Positions 62,946-64,000 of a stretch of 64,000 bases of DNA are shown piece by piece. The notes beneath the pieces are model-generated. The model worked only from the letters and a program-made list of their open reading frames with translations. It was not told the origin of the DNA and made no database searches. The stretch is from the NCBI GenBank assembly GCA_030512335.1, contig JAULSU010000005.1, positions 1,984,001-2,048,000 of the forward strand, read 5' to 3'. Source of the stretch: Immersiella caudata (taxonomy: Eukaryota; Ascomycota; Sordariomycetes; Sordariales; Lasiosphaeriaceae). The first letter of the stretch is position 1; every line of letters starts with the position of its first letter. The position numbers and the translations under genes were made by a program.

Positions 62946-64000
62946 GTAAGCGCTCATCTTGAAGGAGAACGCTTGGCGATGGGTAATGCCCCGAAAGTGG
63001 GTTTTCGTCAAGACTCTTGTTGTAGGGCTTCTGCCCAAAACGACAGCTCCGAGGGGATGAAGCCGCTGTGATGACTAGCGCGGTAGAACATCGAAGGTCT
63101 GTGGATAGGCGGTTTGTCCTGCTGGAGTCCGTGCGCCTGACCAACCGGATGTGCACGGACTGTAAAATGATCTGTGCGGGCGACATGTTCTGCCCAGTGA
63201 TCCTTGCCATCCACAGATAACGCGATGCCTGCTGTTTTTTGCGACAGCTGAATAACAACCATAAAGCAGCAACGCCAGTCAGAACAACGACAGATGAAAG
63301 GCATCAAACCTGTGCCTCGCCCTTCAATCCCTACGTGCCCCCATGGATTCCAATTGTATGACCAGAGATGTAGGATTCTTTGACAATCCCAGAGTGCGAT
63401 CAATGCCAGCAAACACGGCGCGTGCCTCCCAAGCCGGGCTCTGTCAGATCCACAACGACCCATGGAGCGACAATCTACAGCGGCCGCAACTTAACATGAC
63501 GCATTTTAGGGCAGCGGAATATTGCCTCCTTTGTATCGAAGCTGGTGAGCTCCTCTGGCAATGGCCGGAACTCAAAGTTCAAGATCAAATGGGCCAATCG
63601 TTTGCCTGCATCGGTCGGAGATCAACCAAGGAACGCAGCTCTCAGCGTGCAACGAAAGGGAACCTATCAAAGCACCCTCTAGGAGCACTTTCAAATTCAA
63701 GAGAAGGCAACGAGTAAGCGTCAAGCACCTCCTTTCCGTCAGGCCCTAGTCAGCCATCGGCGCGGCTCGTGCAGATCAATATTCTGTCCCCATTCGCCGT
63801 CAAAGCGCCACGCGTCCGTTTCGCCTGTGCAGCCTGGCTGGAGCTGCTTTGTCGGCTCTCGGGTATCTCTAGGGGAGAGTACATCACTCGCAAGTTGAGA
63901 AGGACGTCAGCCCCTCTGGGGACCTGGCACCCCAAAATCTCGGTGTCGACCAGCGCTCGCCGCGCAGCAATGCCCGTCGTCCCTGACGCCCGAAACAGCT
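62946..64000. other. Right-edge region, no gene recognised
   Basis: Upstream of the FAR1-like gene; probably its promoter and leader. Overlapping short frames on both strands (62899-63463 minus, 63343-63749 plus, 63750-63935 minus) have no motifs. A gene entering from the right edge cannot be excluded. Confidence 0.4.

Noticed and set aside
1..64000. CRISPR array, insertion sequence, telomere repeat or RIP-type AT-rich block
   Set aside because: No repeat-spacer pattern, transposase motif, TTAGGG array or AT-rich island was seen; gene structure is fungal nuclear throughout.

Overview
The window is nuclear DNA of a filamentous ascomycete (Pezizomycotina, most likely Sordariomycetes). Genes are dense, lie on both strands and carry many 50-70 nt introns with GTRNGT donors, CTRAC-like branch points and YAG acceptors. 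The gene set also fits: an ascomycete-type laccase with a DSGL end, a HET-domain protein, a NACHT-type STAND NTPase relic, DUF8021 and AsaB/CmcJ-like proteins, and a single TOR kinase. I see no tRNA, rRNA, CRISPR array, intact transposon or AT-rich RIP island.

Left part (1-27 kb), mostly conserved housekeeping genes: cytochrome c heme lyase (cut by the left edge), an RRM-like lysine-rich nucleolar candidate, a 12-copy ~48 bp degenerate minisatellite, a small two-pass membrane protein, about 4.3 kb with no recognised gene, a nine-exon laccase, a GCIP/cyclin-D1-binding-like protein, the glucosidase II beta subunit (ER, ends KDEL), Rtf2, and a complete seven-exon TOR kinase (2437 aa), followed by a secreted DUF8021 protein.

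Right part (27-64 kb), accessory in character: a short-chain dehydrogenase with one frame break, a decayed STAND NTPase (Walker B half plus ankyrin-like half), a five-exon gamma-glutamyltransferase, an AsaB/CmcJ-like oxidoreductase, two large membrane proteins of unknown function, a glutamine-synthetase-fold enzyme, several small secreted or surface proteins, a DUF899 protein, a HET protein with an unusually long N-terminal region, a Cys-rich surface-protein locus built around short tandem repeats and mononucleotide runs, a small mitochondrial-like membrane protein, an EthD-like protein, an eight-exon protein kinase with DLG in place of DFG, a metallophosphoesterase pseudogene with three lesions, an RS-rich protein and a FAR1-like/ankyrin regulator.

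The most notable pattern is the number of otherwise good coding regions between 27 and 59 kb broken by one or a few bases, beside several intact genes. Two look like real decay (STAND NTPase, metallophosphoesterase). One (51.4-52.4 kb) breaks at A7 and G15 runs and has coding minisatellites at both ends, so it is a candidate hypervariable surface gene. The others could be assembly errors. Exon structures were worked out by hand from splice consensus and frame continuity; family names rest on motif recognition without any search.
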